From: Takakia lepidozioides
Lineage: Eukaryota > Streptophyta > Takakiopsida > Takakiales > Takakiaceae
DNA length: 64,000 nucleotides
Assembly: GCA_030704615.1 (NCBI GenBank)
Contig: CM060733.1
Location: forward strand, 1,922,001-1,986,000
Reading direction: 5' to 3'
This document shows, piece by piece, positions 46,435 to 58,080 of this stretch. The notes beneath the pieces were generated by a model. The model had not been told where the DNA came from and did not search any database. It saw nothing but the letters and a program-made list of their open reading frames with translations. Position numbers and translations under genes: made by a program. How positions within the stretch are numbered: the stretch's first letter is position 1; the number at the start of each line of letters is the position of its first letter.

Positions 46435-49082
46435 GAGCAATATGTGTCAGAAGAAACCACTGATACAAATCTACAGCTTACAGGCTGTCTCTATCCTCAA
46501 AATTGGCAGCACATCACCCGCTGCTATGACATATATTGCCCTAGATACACATTGCCCTAACTGCCATCCCCCAAGATGCTACTCCCACCAGACTTATCTC
46601 ATTTGGGTCCTTGCAAGGCTGACTTCCAGCTTTGATTCTGTGCGTGGGGCCTATCGGACAACATACACCAGCAAGCCCTCCCCCTATCCTGCATCAACTC
46701 ATCTCAGTCTTATCAACTGCACAACGTGTGATGGGAGTGAGTGCAACATGGGAAAGAGCCACAAACATGATGAGCTGTAGGGAAGAAGCAACATCGTGCA
46801 AGTAAAGCAAATGATGAAGCAGAAAGACGAGGCAACATGGGAGAAGGGAAAATGGGGTCCAAGGGCTGAGAAGGTCAACTAGTCAACAATGAGGAATTGG
46901 CTCTGGAGCACTATGTTGATGATTAAAGGGAGCAGCAAATACATGTGGGGCATCACAGCAAAGTGCATGCCAACGAGGGTCAAAATGGTGCAAGAAAGAC
47001 TCCACGGATGGTGGGCAGCCAAGGGAGATGCAGTGAGACAAGGCACTCATGGCAAGGGAGCTGCCAAGACAAAACAGTTGATTAAGCTACGGAGAAAAAG
47101 GAAAGCACAAGATCAACTACGAGGAAAAATAGCAATTCAAGCATGGGAGCTGCTACTAAAACATGAGGAGGAAGACATACGAGGTGAAGCATCAAGGGAA
47201 CCAGTAGAAGATGAGGAAGATGGAGCACACTTTCTTGTCAAAGGTTGGCGGTCGAAAAATGCAACCTAGCAATCAGAAAGTGAGGCATCCGAGGCTGGAC
47301 TGCTGCAAAGAGGTACAAAGACAGGAGCTGAGAATGAGATGTTTTCTTTCATTGAAGTTCCCCACACAAGGGCTGTGTGGCAAGCAAAACCCCAGGCAAG
47401 GATGAGAGGTGAATCTGGGATAAAACCAGCAGCTGGGAGTGAGGAAAGACACAATGAAGGGCAGCAATACCTTGTCAAATCTGAGAGTGATGGCTGGAGA
47501 AAATTAAACAAGGACTGGAAGTATGGGAGCAGCAATCGCATGAAGAAAAATCTGCCTGAGAGGCTGAAGAGTGAAAGGGAGGAAGACAGACACCTCGCTT
47601 ATGAAAAGTGGAAGGGCAGGGTAGAAAACCCTGATGCCTGAAATTGATGGGAGCTCGTGGGAGACTCTGCCAAGAAGACTCCAATCAGTTGTTGCCAACA
47701 ATCGGACTAGTGAAAGATCGCCCTTGGCTGGCGCAACACCACAAAATAAATGCAGCCCTGATAGCATGGTGAGTGGGGCACCAACAGAGCCAGAAAATGA
47801 GGGAGAAGGAGGAGACTTCCCTGCCAAGAAAGTCAATGACGGGCCTGCAGTGGCATGCAAGGAAAGGGACACCGTAAGTGTTGCCAACAGATGCAAATCA
47901 GTGCTCATTCATTCAAAGCACCACGGGAGATGAAGGAAAAAAACCTGCAGGGACGTTGAAGCATAAAAGAGGAGAGCACTTCACTTGGGAAGAAAGTGAA
48001 GCATTGGAGAACGAGGCTGATGACTGGCAGTCTGAAAAGGAAAGGCGGTTGTGGGAAACCCTGCCAAGACAACCATATGGAGAGAATCAAGCAGGTGGGA
48101 ACTGCCCTTCATTGGGGTGGTGCAAACAAGAGCAAGACCAGAAGCTGAACCACATGAGAAGATAGTGTGTCATCACAGATGGAGACCCTGGAAAATGCTC
48201 TGCCCAGGAGATGAAGAACATTAGGCAACTAGAAACGTGGGGGGCTGAATATGCTCTGCAGTCAACCTGGCTTGTTGAATGCTTGCATAAGAGATGAGGG
48301 GTTGCTGTCAGTACACGACATTGAGTTCATCAAATCCTACAACAGCCCACCATCGCTGCCCACTACTTACAAACTGCCACAAAAACAGTTTCACATGACT
48401 TACAGATGATTGGTGGAAGGCAAGGTCCCTCGCCATGGGCCAGATTAATTGTATGTTGCAGCCCAGAACAACGACGGGAAGTCATCTAGGGCAACAAACC
48501 CCATCTTGGCAGCGTCTTTTGTGTGAGAGAAGTCAAACTGAACCTGCTCATCATATCGAGTGGGTTGGACCAGATGTAAAGCTGCCAAGCCAACCACACT
48601 CATATTCGCACTCAAGCAACATAAGCTAGAGCCATTTTCAGATTATGAGTACCCGTGTTTTAAGAATACTCCTTCTTCAACTTGCGGTGAACGGGCAGAA
48701 AACTTCACAATGTGCAGCAGATTAATGGACCAAGATGCGGAGCTGAATTGGGTATCCAGTTGGGCAATGCTGGTTTCAAAACCCCGTTCCATCCCTGCGT
48801 TTCGAAGATTTGGCTTGAATGGGCACACTCCGGCAGTGGAAGGCTCACGGAATAATGAGTTTGGGCTGATATGCATGCTGACATGCCATGCCGGTGCAAA
48901 GAACAACGTTCTGAGTGGTGATTGTGATCTCAAAATCTGCCCCTGCATTCAAGCTGATTTCTCTCTCGCCTTGTGGATGTTCCAGCCAGTGTCCAAAAAC
49001 AGCTCAAGTGCAAGACAACAACATCAGCAAGGCATGGTTAACTAAGCAAGGTCATGGTGGAGAGGCATTTGAACTCTCTGAA
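46435..49082. other. Unrecognised 2.6-kb segment interrupting the PPR fragment
   Basis: PPR homology stops at about 46434 (ACAAACGCAAACAAA) and resumes at about 49083 (CGTAATGTGGTCGG), adjacent in the unit at 49335-49365, so this looks like an insert. The plus strand is purine-rich with interrupted frames of 60-160 residues (for example 46889-47269, basic; 48560-49045). No domain was recognised, nor inverted termini. Confidence 0.5.
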
Positions 49083-49900
49083 CGTAATGTGGTCGGACTT
49101 CACCCCCTCCCACATCAACTGCTCATAGATCTCCAAAACCTACAATCCCCGCCCCTGTTGTGCATGTCCTGCGATCATCACTTTCCACGACACCACATTT
49201 TGCTCAGCCATATTGTTGAACACTCCCTATCTAGAAGGGTATTCATGTTCAGAATGACATCTACCTCAATTCCAGCTTTGACGATGCAACCATGGACCTC
49301 TTTGCCCTTCTCCAACAGGCTCGCACATGCACTACAAACACAAACAAACGTAATGTGCTCGGGCTTCACCCCCTAGACCCACATCATTTGCTCATAGGTC
49401 TCCAAAACCTGCAATCCCCGCCCATGTTGTGCATGTCCTATGATCATCACGTTCCACCACACCACATTTCGCTCAGCCATATTGTTGAACACTCCTTGTC
49501 CACAAGGGAATGCTCCCACGTTTGGCATACATGTCGACGAGGTATTGTTACATCTGGTACAGTTCCAGCTTTGACGATGTCACGATGGACCTCTTTGCCC
49601 TTTACCAAGTCTCCAGGGCTGCCAAGTTTGCACATGCATTGCAAACACAAATGAACGTGACCCGGTTAGGCTGCACCCCTTCTCGCAACATTTGCTCATG
49701 TCTCCAATGCCCTCATCCTGCACACATGCTGGCCATATCTTGCAAGATTCAGCGTGTTCCTTGAGACAACATCTCGTTCAGCCATGTTATCAAACTCTCC
49801 CTTCGCAACTTCATAGGTCTCCAAAGCCTCCATCCCACGTCCCTGCACCCTGCAAGCATCGCACTCCACGACACTACATCTCGGCAAAACAGGCTGAAAT
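49083..49900 (-). pseudogene. PPR repeat array fragment (captured, antisense)
   Basis: Three PPR-type units of about 300 bases lie on the minus strand. Recurrent blocks are NMAERNVV.WN, GHAQ.GRGL.VLE.YEQ, VKPEHITFVCVCSACASL, GKEVHGCIVKAG and DVILN. The units are interrupted by stops and frameshifts. PLS-type PPR proteins bind RNA in organelles; this copy cannot encode one. It is the main identifiable host cargo of the CACTA element. Confidence 0.8.
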
Positions 49901-50724
49901 AGCTTGAAGAAGAGGTGCCCTCACCACATTGTCCTCTACCTTGTGTCATGACCCATTGCGGATTAGACTGACCATAAACCCAAGAAGACCTCTTGTGCGT
50001 GTTGCTTGTATCTGTAGTCAGGTAATGTGGGATTGGTTCGTAAGAACCACCACGGTGCAGCTGAGCGGGCAGAGATTAAAATATGGGCTGCTAAGACCAA
50101 GCTGATTCCCCCAAGAACCTTGTGATCATCAGGAAGAATACCAAATCATGGTACAAAGGGGAGCCAAGAGCCCACATTTGCACATAATGCGCCCTTGACG
50201 CCATAAGCGCTTGCAACAACAGGACATGGGCCTCGATTTGGTCTTCGTCCTTCTCGCATCACTTGCTCGTCTCTCTCTCAAGCCTCCATCCCTCTCCTCT
50301 CGCATCACTTAGACAAATTCAGGCAAAGGACAAAGTTACTCTTCCACCCTTAGATCACTTTACATCCGACGATTAGAACAATCTCTACGAGCCACACAAG
50401 CCCTAAAATACATTAAAATATTCCACGTCATGATCCATGTGGAGCACTTATAAAAATTCCATTTTTGAATAGGGTGTGCAATGAATGCCTAGTTGTTAAG
50501 AGTCGTTCTCTAGTGCTTAAAACCACTTGTAATTGTTGTTTTTAAAAAAAACAATTTACATAATTGAATTAAATCGCCGCGAATATTGCGCCGACTGCGG
50601 AGTCATTGATGCAACTTCTATCTGCCATTAGAAATGCGAATTTATCCGTTACGACTGTACAGTAGTAACAAACATCTCAAAGTTGTTCCCTCAGTGGTTT
50701 TGGACATGCAGTCGATTCGGAAAA

Positions 50725-50746
50725 GACACGAATGCTTCTAGTGTTT
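50725..50746 (-). repeat. Right CACTA TIR and target duplication (TTT)
   Basis: GACACGAATGCTTCTAGTG followed by TTT, after which the interrupted ORF resumes (GAGGGAGGAACTC). Confidence 0.95.
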
Positions 50747-52197
50747 GAGGGAGGAACTCAGGAAGGAGTTTGAGGCTCGAATTGCCATTGAGTGTGCAAA
50801 CAAGGTCGATGAGGAGGTCACTCTCAAGTTACAGCAAGAGTTAGAGGATACAATAGCTGCTTTGCAGTTGGCCAAGGAGCATTTGATTGAATTATTCCTC
50901 ACGCAGGACCAGTTGCACGAAGCACATAAGCAACAGCTATATCAAATGCAAGTGAAGCATGAGAGCAAGTTGCAAGAAGTGAATGCACTACATACGGAGT
51001 TGCAGACAGTACATGAGAGGATGGTCATACAATGTGCTATACTCACAACTACTTTTCAGCAAACTACATTAGAAGTTAACAGACAAGGGGAGATATTAAT
51101 GAAGGCAGAGGCAGAGAATGTCGAGCAGACGAAACTCATTGTTGATATGAAGAATACAATCTGTCGCAATGAGAATACTTTCAAGCAATACAGGCAGGTT
51201 GAAGCTGACCAAGAGAGGTACATCCTGGAATTGCAACAAACAGTCATGGTGAATAGAAATGAACTCTCTATGGCTAACAAGGCTTGGAAGGAAACCAATA
51301 ATCTGGCTGCTGCCTATGCGAGTTTGGTTGAACCTCATGCGAAGCGCATGGAGACTTTACAGCAGCAATTAGATGTGTACAGGCTCACAGAGGAGCAGAC
51401 TCTTAGGGGTGCCACACACAACTTGGTGGATAACCACCTTATGCAGGTCTGGTTAGCACAAGGGCCGGTGGAAGACAAAGCACCACGAAAGCTCACCCAG
51501 GGCGAGATGAATGAGCTCAGACTGCAGGTGCAGAACATTGCCACAACTACTATAGACAATGTCTATAGTAGGATAGCGGAGCTACAGGAGGATGTAGAAG
51601 GCCTGCAGACTCAGGTGGATGACCTGAGTTCAAATATTGATAAGAGAGTCTTTGTACCTGAGGAGCAGCTGATGGCTACTTATTTACAAGCCAGAACTCT
51701 AGTTTTTCAGTCTTCTTCGCAAGGGGTGCAGGAGATGCCAGTGGTACAAGAGCCAGTGCTACCAATACCACAACCAGTGACTGTGCAGGTAGCTGACCCT
51801 GTTGTTACTACAGCCACACCACAGCCTGAGGTATGGGGGGATGCTGCTTTTAACCCACCTAAGACTCCTGCTGCACGGGAGTACAGTCGGGCTATGATTA
51901 TGCCCTTCAACCAAATTCCCATTGTGTTGGATTTGGCTTGGAAGGAATTTAGTCCTCCGCAGTCGTTGGCACATTACTACCAGATCATGCGCATTTGGCT
52001 GCCAGTGGCAACTAGGACTAAGGTTCTTCCGAACAATCGACCCATTGAGGATCATCACTTTACGAGGTACTGGTTTGAAACAAGTACCATGTTGAAGGAA
52101 TTAATTGCCTTCCAAGTTGTACATGGGTACATTTATACCAAGACCAAGGAGGTAGCAAGTATTGTGATGGGCTGTGGGTTATACTATGCTGTTTGTT
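50744..52197 (+). pseudogene. Ty3-associated coiled-coil ORF, unit 1, 3' part
   Basis: An open frame of about 480 codons continues the ORF broken at 44545. A heptad-like coiled coil rich in Glu, Gln and Leu spans about 50750-51650, followed by a Pro/Val linker and the PFNQIPIVLDLAWKEF region. It stops at 52197-52199, where homology to copy A breaks. From 52198 the sequence is pol RNase H. The last ~60 residues of the ORF, and any protease and RT, are missing at this junction, so this is an internal deletion. Confidence 0.8.
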
Positions 52198-53790
52198 AAC
52201 CCTCACTGGCATGTAGTATTTCATGTTCACTGTGATGCCTCAGGAGAAGCGTTGGGAGCGGTGTTAGCCCAAAATGTTACAGGAAATATAGATTCACCTG
52301 TGTACTATGCTAGCAGGTTGATGAACAGCGCTGAAAGGAACTATAGCACAACTGAAAGAGAAGCACTGGCAATGATTTATGCAGTCAAGAAATTCAGGCA
52401 TTACCTATTGGGAAGAAAGTTTATGTTTTATGTGGATCACCAGGCTCTGATATATCTGGTGAACAAACCTTTGATAAGTGGAAGGATAGCAAGGTGGTTA
52501 ATAATCTTGCACGAGTTTGAGTTCGAAGTTGTTTACAAGCCTGGCCGTTTGCATCTTGTGGCAGATCATTTGTCACGCCTAACAACAGGAGAGCCCGCCA
52601 AAGGAGTAGACGACCAATTACCTGATGTGAGTTTATTTGCAATGGAGGTGCAGGGAAGTGCAGATGAATGGTTAGATTGGCAGTGGCCAATCAGATACTA
52701 CCTTACTCATGGTCAGTGCCCACCTAGTTATGGTAAGGAGCAGAGGAAGAGAATCCCTATCAAGGCTTTACCTTATACTATGGTAGGAGGCAGAATGTAT
52801 AAGCTAGGACCTGATGGAGTACTTAAACGATGCTTGTACCACCATGAAGTAAATAAAGTCTTGGAGGAAGTTCATAAAGGAGTGGCTGGAGGTCATTTTG
52901 GAGAAGAGACTACCAGTAGGAAGATACTACTTGCAGGTTACTGGTGGCCTACTTTGTTCAAAGATGTACACAAGTATTGTCAGAGTTGTGATGAATGTCA
53001 GAGGCTAGGACCTTTGCAGAGATCTGGGAAGATGGCTTTGCATCCTACGATGCCTACTGAACCATTTCAGAAATGGGGACTAGACTTTGTTGGACCAATT
53101 AACCCACCGGCCAAGAATACACAAAACAAGTACATAATTACAGCCACTGATTATACTACGAAGTGGGTGGAAGCTAAAGCTCTGAGGGACAATACAACCA
53201 AGTCCACAGCAAGGTTCCTGTATGAGAACATACTTACACGATTTGGCTGTCCCTTGGAATTTATCAGTGACCAGGGAAGTTACATTGAACTATTGACTAA
53301 AGAATTCATGATTGTGCATAGGAAGAGTACAACGTATTACCCACAGGGTAATGGGCAGGTAGAGGCTACCAACAAAATACTATGTATTATCTTGGCTAAG
53401 ATAGTCAGTGCAAACAGAACGGATTGGGATACAAAGCTGCTGACAGCTTTGTGGTCATACAGGACTTCATATAAAGTCACCACTAAGTATACACCATTCC
53501 AATTAGTTTATGGTATGGAAGCTTTACTTCCAGTGGAATTCCTGTTACCTACCATGAGAACTGAATGGGGAAAGAGAATGGAATTGGAAGATTCAATTAA
53601 GGTCAGGAAACATGAATTATACCATGTGGAAGAAGTACGTGCTGATGCAGCTGATAACATGACCAGAATTCAGATGAAGAGGAAGAAACAGTTTGATGAA
53701 GGCAAATTAAAGACTTTTAGGACGGGAGATTTGGTTCTCTGGTTGCAGAAGAAGGGGAAGATTAAAGCTTCTAAGCTTAAATCACCATAG
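52198..53790 (+). pseudogene. Ty3/gypsy pol remnant: RNase H plus integrase
   Basis: RNase H comes first ([37 protein letters not shown]; 52210-52590). Then the integrase H2C2 zinc module (HKGVAGGH...CQSCDECQ; about 52860-53010) and the DDE core: Asp in GLDFVG (53083-53085), Asp in ISDQGS (53269-53271) and Glu in QVEATNK (53362-53364). Only 30 residues separate the last two instead of 35, because 15 bases present in the other copy (after 41540) are deleted. A TAG replaces Trp at 53788-53790. Protease and reverse transcriptase are absent. It cannot be autonomous. Confidence 0.9.
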
Positions 53791-54732
53791 AAGGGACCTT
53801 ATGTTATACAGAAGATGTATGATAACAACACAACCATGTTACAAACCATTAACAGAAAGATGCTGGGAAGAGTCAATGCCAATAAGTTGAAGGGGTACAG
53901 TGGTATCCATGACAAACCATTGCAGCACGATTTGCATGTTGAAACGCAAAAGCAGTCACGGGCTGCGCTAGTGATACCAACGGAGTATGGAGCACTTGTC
54001 GCTAAGCCGAGCATATATGACCAGGGCGGGAACTACAGGTGTTCGCATACCTATCACAGCCCATCACAGTGCCACACAGCCTATCACAGCCCATCACAGC
54101 ATGACACAGCCTATCACAACCCATCACAGCGTCACACAGCCTATCACAGCCCAACACAGCCCATATAGATTACACAGTCCATAGGGTCAGTGACAGATGG
54201 ACGCGAATTAACGTTAGAAAAGTGGCCAATAAGTGAAGAAAAAGTTTGGAAGTCAAACTTGGAGAATGTGCCACACGGAGAGGGGAAGATGGGGACATGT
54301 TTAGAAACGGACACGTGGCAGCTAAGGCGAAGCACACCGCACTGCATCGATTGCAAAAGTGAGTTTCATCATGCAAGAGGACAAATCGGGCCATCAAAGT
54401 ACCTACCCGGTACAGCAGCTAATACTAATTGTGGGCCCATTAATGCATTCAGTGTAAGGGTAACGAAACCCTTTCCGAGTAAAAAAAAAAGAAACCTATG
54501 CCACATGTGATGTCCTACTGGACAGTCCAGGTGGGAATGTCCATGGAGGGGGGTGGAATTAAGAAATTACCTAAGCAGTCCACAGCCAATCAGGAGTGCG
54601 AATTACATGCGGGTAGTTCCCTCCAAGAAACAAGAACAAGAAATAGGAAGTGTTATGAGCGGAAGAGTCGGGGTGGCTCGGAATAGCCAAGGTCTCGACG
54701 GCAGGTGCAATCAAAGCACTAGTTTTGTAGCT
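53791..54732 (+). mobile_element. Pol tail and linker, probable LTR region (unit 2)
   Basis: Homologous to 42080-42933: the integrase tail up to about 53950, a CACAGCC(C/T)ATCACAG array at 54040-54170, then the shared GACACGTGGC, AAGTACCTACCCGG and GTGGGCCCATTAATGCAT blocks. A G-rich tract (GGAGGGGGGTGGAA, 54545-54558) might be a polypurine tract. LTR ends were not fixed. Confidence 0.45.
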
Positions 54733-55143
54733 ATGGCAGATGTAACGGATTACACACTCGCTTTACTTCTCAAGCAGTGGCGCAAGGACGGAAGCATTGA
54801 GAGTACATTTTCTCTCACTCGTTACTTGCAAGCCCCACAAGCTTACACGCACTTACCTGTTCCATTTTGTGCCAACCATACCTTTATGCTCTGTGCCCTG
54901 CAAGCTTTCCTTCAGCTGTTTCAAACAAAGCCAGTCTGTTTGTCTAGAATGAAGAGAGTGAGGGGAATGGAGGATATCAGGGTGAAGAGCACGACGATAC
55001 TGCAGAAGCAAACAATTGCAGCACCGCAGGCAGTACAGCTGCTAAGGGAGTTGCGATTGGAGGGCCTGCTACGCAAGGACTGGTCCTTGCATCATCGGCA
55101 ATTCATGATACAATTTCTTCAGAACTTTGAGCCTCGGACAGGA
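54733..55143 (+). pseudogene. Ty3-associated coiled-coil ORF, unit 2, N-terminal part
   Basis: Starts ATG (MADVTDYTLALLLKQWRKDG) and remains open for 137 codons through the HRQFMIQFLQNFEPR block. It is then cut at 55143 by a CACTA-type terminus. It supplies the best view of the protein's N-terminus. Confidence 0.75.
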
Positions 55144-55480
55144 CACTACAACAGATTGCGGCTTTTATGACTCCCATGGGTGCGCAGTCATGACATATTT
55201 GTGGCAGAAATGCCGTTTGCAGTCGTAAAATGCTTTTGAAGTCATAATACAGGTCTGGGGAAGGCATATATGCGACTACATGGCTCCGGACTCTGCGCAA
55301 CACAGGTCAAACATGTTTGACCACGAATATTGGCATGGCAGATATGACTATCAGTCACGGTCATGGCTACACTGGAATGACGTGTGCATATTGCTAGATA
55401 GACATATGACTTCATGACTCTCACTCTAATGCATTCTGCCAGATCATCATGTGGATGAATCGCTACATGACTGCACGTGT
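55144..55480 (+). mobile_element. Left terminus of a second CACTA-type element
   Basis: The interrupted ORF ends ...CGGACAGGA and the next bases are CACTACAACAGATTGCGG. In 340 bases about nine ATGACT/AGTCAT or close variants occur in both orientations, the usual subterminal repeats of CACTA elements. The left target site would be GGA (55141-55143). The matching right end was not found with confidence; GTTGTAGTG at 56285-56293 matches 9-10 bp but lacks a clean 3-bp duplication. Confidence 0.65.
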
Positions 55481-57870
55481 CGACACATTCTTTTCTGGTT
55501 ATATATATAATATATGAGTATTTATATTTTGAAAAAATGGAGACTCTGACAACTAGAATGAATTTTGAAAAAATAAAAATAAAATCAAAGTGCAAAAAGA
55601 TTTAAAAAAAAACACATCGGCTAGTAAGTGCACAATGTGTCGCCTTGGTGGTTTGGGGTTCAAACCCGTTGCCCATATCGCGTGTGTGGGATTGTTCGCG
55701 GTATGTCTAGGCGTTGATCGTCCTGTAGGTCTTATGGCCCATAAATGAAGGCGGGTGAATTTTTCCCCCTCCTCAAGGGCCTGTGGTTTCCTTTAAGATT
55801 TTTTTATTTTTATTTTTATTTTTAAAAATGCTTTTAGGGTTTACAAAAAGGTTAAAAAACTTAAAAAGTTGCCCATCACGTAGCAGTGAACAGACTTAGA
55901 GCGAGCGGGAGGGAGAGAGAGAGAGGGCTGGGACTTAGAACGAGCGAGCGGGAGGGAGGGCAAACATGCATGGGAGGCCCGCAGTTGGAGCAACCTTCGC
56001 ATCTGAAGCAAGCGTCCTAGAAATGCTAGGGTATGTGTCCGAGGAGGTTTCGACTGGGAACTCGCAGTTCTTGGGAGATTCAGCTTGGTCTTAGCAGGCC
56101 GTGTTTCAATCTCTACCCGCTCAGCTGCACCGTGGTGGTTCTGACAGACAAATCCGACATTACCTGACTACAGACACAAGCAGCACACACAAGAGGTCCT
56201 CTTGGGTTCATGGTCAGTCAAATCCTCCATGGGTCATGACACAAGGTTAGGGTTTAGGATCAAGAGAGGTTACCTTCGCTCCATTGTTGTAGTGGAGGTT
56301 GCTCCTCACAGCCACGTTGAAAAATTTGAGTACAAACATTTGTCGATGTGTAATTCCTCTGGCAAACTGCTTGCAAGGTTTGTGACCAAAGGATGAAAAT
56401 GTGGTATGCTTGGTTGGCGCAGTGCAACATCAAGTGGTTTCGAGAGTATGATAATATGACGGATCTTGGCGGGGATCGGTATTGGAATTTCATCTGGCGT
56501 AGTGCCCCTGTACATATCAGAGGTAAGGCTTTGTTCTCGTCTCCTTCCCAACTTTCACTAGTGTCTACGAGAGCAGTGTTAGAAAATGGTTTTGTTGCAT
56601 GGTTTAACCTCTATCATAGAGCCAAACGCAGTCAGTAACTTTATGCTTGAGATCAATGCTGCTCAGTAATCCTGAGCTTTTTAAGTAGTTAACCACATCA
56701 TAGTAAACTATGAAGAGAACCATGTGACACCCTATGGTACCTTGCAAAGTTGCTTGGGATATTTGTTGTTGCACCTCATATCCATGACATTGGAGCACAA
56801 GGCTGAGAAAGGGAGCATTGGGGTGGCAATGGAAGGTGTCTCCTACAGAGATCCGTGGTACACTGGGAACAACGAACTAACTTTCCATCTGTGTGGGCAT
56901 TCTGATGGCTCTTATCGTGGGGCTTCCCCTGAGTGGCAACCCTGCCTGGTACTGACTGGACACTGATGTGTTTGTGGACAGATGAAATATTCAAAGAACA
57001 AGTGCAGCATTATTTGTTTCTGTATTTTAGTCTTTCTTGTCTTGAAGGTGAAGGGTTGCTTTAGGCCTTCCAGTCATATAGAGGCACATGACATTTGGTC
57101 CAGTTAGTTGGAAGGCATAGTATCTGTAATGGGCATTTGTGGTGGCCAAAATGGTCCTTTGAGTGAGTGCAAGGTAGACAATACTGGTGCTGGGTAAATG
57201 GTTGGTACATTGTTTCGCAAATTGAACATGTATTCAATCAAAGTTAATTGGATGCCACTGTGAGACGTTGCCTTGTATGGAAATGGACGTCAGATTCTTT
57301 CTTTGGGGTGATAAAACAGGTGGCGTAGCATGTTTGTATTGGCTGCAGTGTCCTCCTTTGTTTGGGCATGGCATACACTCCAGAAAACCCACGTTGGCTA
57401 TGCAAGGTTAACTTCCATCCATATACGATGCATCTTGATTTTCTGTATCTTGTTGTTTTTGCAACAGGGTGACTATGCAGAGCTGGAATGTTGAACAACT
57501 CCAAACAGAGAATTGAGTCTAGAACAACAATTGTTGTGTAATGTGGCTAGCACAACAAATGATTCAACGGAATGATGCTGGAATGTGCAACAAGGGAGGA
57601 TAGCAGAGGCAGAGACAACGGCAAGACAACTATGGGGCAAGGCAAAGTTTGAGGTGGCCTTGGCAGACAGAGCACTACCCCAGCCAGTACAGACCCAGCC
57701 AGTCTTATTCACCCAACTATCGACTCTCTGAAGAAGAGTTCTACAACCAGCCTATCACAAATCCAAACTACCTGAAGCATATCGGATTATATTAGATTAG
57801 ATTTCCCGGCAGTAAGCAGTCCTTCCATATTGATCCGTCACCCATTGATTTGCAGCAAACTTATGTTGTG
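55481..57870. other. Stretch with a tRNA-like SINE candidate and a block shared inverted with the CACTA cargo
   Basis: GGGGTTCAAACCCGTTGCCC (B-box-like) at 55657-55676 and a T-rich end near 55810 suggest a SINE. Bases 56060-56245 are the reverse complement of 49925-50105 (GCTCAGCTGCACCGTGGTGG; GGTCATGACACAAGG). The rest has no recognised gene. Confidence 0.5.
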
Positions 57871-57879
57871 TAACTTTCA

Positions 57880-58075
57880 GAGATCCCTGGTGACATCATC
57901 AAATCTGCAATTGTACCAGATGTCATCCTGAACATTGCTCTGGTGACCATGTATGCTAAATGTGGGAGCATCTAAGGGAGTGTTCAACACTATGGCTGAA
58001 CCATATGTGGTGTCGTGGAATGCGATGCTTGCAGGGTGTGCAGAGCAGGAGCGCAGGATGGGGCTTTGGACACCT
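57880..58075 (+). pseudogene. PPR repeat fragment, sense strand
   Basis: Reads DIIKSAIVPDVILN, ALVTMYAKCGSI, then TAA and, after a shift, VFNTMAEPYVVSWNAMLAGC: one PLS-type PPR unit and part of a second. A CAG acceptor-like end sits just before it (57880). Flanking blocks on both sides match the CACTA cargo in inverted order, so both probably come from the same PPR gene family. Confidence 0.8.
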
Positions 58076-58080
58076 GAAAG

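Larger units (their letters stand above)
44546..50743. mobile_element. Complete CACTA (CMC/EnSpm) transposon, 6,198 bp, non-autonomous, carrying PPR fragments
   Basis: The ends are a perfect 19-bp inverted repeat: CACTAGAAGCATTCGTGTC at 44546-44564 and its complement at 50725-50743. TTT lies outside both ends (44543-44545, 50744-50746). The empty site GGCAGCTTTGAGGGAGG is present in copy A (about 23678), proving insertion with a 3-bp duplication. Subterminal CGACT/AGTCG words occur on both sides, including the ACGACTCA-TTT-TGAGTCGT hairpin (44580-44598). No TNP1/TNP2-type protein is recognised. The interior holds antisense PPR fragments, a ~2.6-kb unrecognised segment and duplicated modules also found inverted at 56-58.8 kb. 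Confidence 0.93.

Noticed and set aside
47505-47908. Minus-strand ORF over the CACTA interior
   Set aside because: Mirror of a purine-rich plus strand; hydrophobic low-complexity translation without a family signature.
56144-56293. GTTGTAGTG at 56285 as the right end of the second CACTA element
   Set aside because: Only 9-10 bp match the left end and the following bases (GAG) do not repeat the left GGA; subterminal words are sparse there.
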